Origin: an uncultured Lachnospiraceae bacterium
GTDB lineage: Bacteria > Bacillota > Clostridia > Lachnospirales > Lachnospiraceae
Length of the DNA stretch: 12,201 nucleotides
Assembly: GCA_949051815.1 (NCBI GenBank)
Contig: CARQVR010000082.1
Span: forward strand, 1 to 12,201
Reading direction: 5' to 3'
Position numbers and translations under genes: made by a program. The notes under the pieces were generated by a model. The model saw only the letters and a list, made by a program, of their open reading frames with translations. It did not search any database and was not told the DNA's origin. Positions 11,279-12,201 of the stretch are shown here, in pieces. The number at the start of each line of letters is the position of its first letter. The stretch's first letter is position 1.

Positions 11279-12201
11279 ATGAAATTTGGTTATTTTGATG
11301 ACGAAAACCGAGAGTACGTCATCACCACACCCAGGACGCCTCTGCCCTGGATCAACTACTTGGGGTGTAAGGAATTTTTTTCACTGATCTCCAACACCTG
11401 CGGCGGTTACACTTTTTATAAAGACGCAAAGCTTCTTCGCATGACGCGATACCGCTACAACGACGTGCCTAACGATATCAACGGCAAATACTTCTATATC
11501 AGAGAAGGCGGCGCGGTCTGGAATCCCGGCTGGAAACCGGCCCAGACAGAGCTCGACAGCTACGAATGCCGCCACGGCATCGGCTACAGCCGTTTCAAAG
11601 GTACGAAAAACAAACTGGAAGCTTCTGTCCTCACCTTCGTTCCCATGGATGACAACTGCGAAGTCAGTCAGGTAACGCTGACCAACCAAAGCGACGGCGA
11701 AAAAACCGTTTCTCTCTTTTCTTATGTCGAATGGTGTCTCTGGAATGCGGACGACGATTCCCGGAATTTCCAGCGCAACTTAAGCACCGGCGAAGTGGAG
11801 ATAGCCGGTTCCGCCATTTATCACAAAACAGAGTACCGCGAGAGAAGAAACCACTATGCGGTGTACGCCGTAAATACATCCGTAGACGGCTTTGACACAA
11901 GCCGCGACGCATTTCTGGGGGCATACCGCAGCGCGGCAAATCCCGAGGTCGTGGAAAAAGGACAGGCGACAAACTCCGTGGCGCACGGCTGGTCTCCCAT
12001 TGCCTCCCATCAGATCAATCTGACCTTAAAGCCCGGCGAGCGCAAAACTTTTGTATTTGTTCTTGGCTACATAGAAAATCCGGAAGATCAGAAATGGGAA
12101 GCGCACGGCGTCATCAACAAAAAACCCGCCGAAGCAATGCTTGCCAGATATCAGACCGACGCGGATGTGGATAAGGCTTTTGCCGCGCTGAACGCATACT
12201 G
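11279..12201 (+). CDS. cbp: Cellobiose phosphorylase (GH94), N-terminal part
   Basis: Cytoplasmic enzyme that splits cellobiose with phosphate into glucose 1-phosphate and glucose, saving ATP during cellulose-sugar use. The visible 307 residues cover the beta-sandwich N-terminal domain and match clostridial cellobiose phosphorylases along their whole length: MKFGYFDDENREYVITTPRT, WINYLG, FFSLISNTCGGY, ESYECRHG-type DSYECRHGIGY, SYVEWCLWNA, NFQRN.STGEVE, IYHKTEYRERRNHYA and the HGVINKK segment. The catalytic (alpha/alpha)6 barrel lies beyond the window; the frame is open at its end. The related cellodextrin, laminaribiose and chitobiose enzymes are less likely. AAGGAG lies 9 bases before the ATG. 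Confidence 0.94.
   Translation, partial: MKFGYFDDENREYVITTPRTPLPWINYLGCKEFFSLISNTCGGYTFYKDAKLLRMTRYRYNDVPNDINGKYFYIREGGAVWNPGWKPAQTELDSYECRHGIGYSRFKGTKNKLEASVLTFVPMDDNCEVSQVTLTNQSDGEKTVSLFSYVEWCLWNADDDSRNFQRNLSTGEVEIAGSAIYHKTEYRERRNHYAVYAVNTSVDGFDTSRDAFLGAYRSAANPEVVEKGQATNSVAHGWSPIASHQINLTLKPGERKTFVFVLGYIENPEDQKWEAHGVINKKPAEAMLARYQTDADVDKAFAALNAY

Noticed and set aside
11381..12010. Minus-strand frames opposite the phosphorylase
   Set aside because: They are shadows of the cellobiose phosphorylase frame, which is supported along its whole visible length by family motifs.

Overview
The window looks like a chromosomal piece of a Gram-positive, endospore-forming Clostridia, most likely a Lachnospiraceae-type gut anaerobe. 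The evidence is Clostridia-like housekeeping proteins, strong AGGAGG-type ribosome binding sites, a HAAS-domain protein, a forespore (sigma-G) type promoter and a GH94 cellobiose phosphorylase closely resembling the clostridial enzymes. The species cannot be told from the sequence.

Region 1 (1-4747) is a tRNA locus carrying an AT-richer, patchwork accessory island. On the minus strand, tRNA-Pro(TGG) and tRNA-Gly(TCC) at 4582-4747 have a consensus promoter upstream (4785-4813). A second minus-strand pair, tRNA-Arg(TCT) and a cut tRNA-His(GTG), lies at 1-130. Between the pairs are about 4.4 kb of cargo: two related lipoproteins (one with about a dozen Sel1 repeats), a small HTH regulator, a 30-residue holin-like type I toxin with a convergent antisense RNA, and broken pieces of Sel1, HTH and XRE genes. 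Short tRNA 3'-end copies sit at 166-187 and 3827-3845. A 155-bp direct repeat (HTH 3' end, terminator, tRNA-Gly 3' end) occurs twice. The simplest reading is repeated insertion or duplication at the 3' end of tRNA-Gly, leaving the downstream tRNAs behind promoter-like sequence supplied by the inserted DNA. No integrase or transposase gene is present.

Region 2 (4882-8261) is a compact minus-strand housekeeping operon in the order ypsC-like RNA methyltransferase, a membrane-anchored amidase-fold protein, RdgB/HAM1 nucleotide pyrophosphatase and a YfcE-like phosphoesterase, with gaps of only a few bases between most genes. The amidase-fold protein has lost the canonical zinc and catalytic residues. 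The operon promoter lies so close to the first ATG that a leaderless mRNA is predicted.

Region 3 (8262-9955) holds an exact 48-bp direct repeat, a previously easily missed 48-residue Asn/Ser-rich gene with a sigma-G-like promoter and a good terminator, a candidate plus-strand small RNA of about 100 nt, a HAAS-domain membrane protein, an unrecognised 130-residue protein, and a 76-bp element bounded by perfect 17-bp inverted repeats.

Region 4 (9961-12201) is a divergent carbohydrate module: a LacI-family repressor and cellobiose phosphorylase (cut by the window end). Each has its own promoter of 17-bp spacing, and CTTAAYCG motifs overlap or closely follow both start sites, suggesting repression of the phosphorylase and autoregulation.
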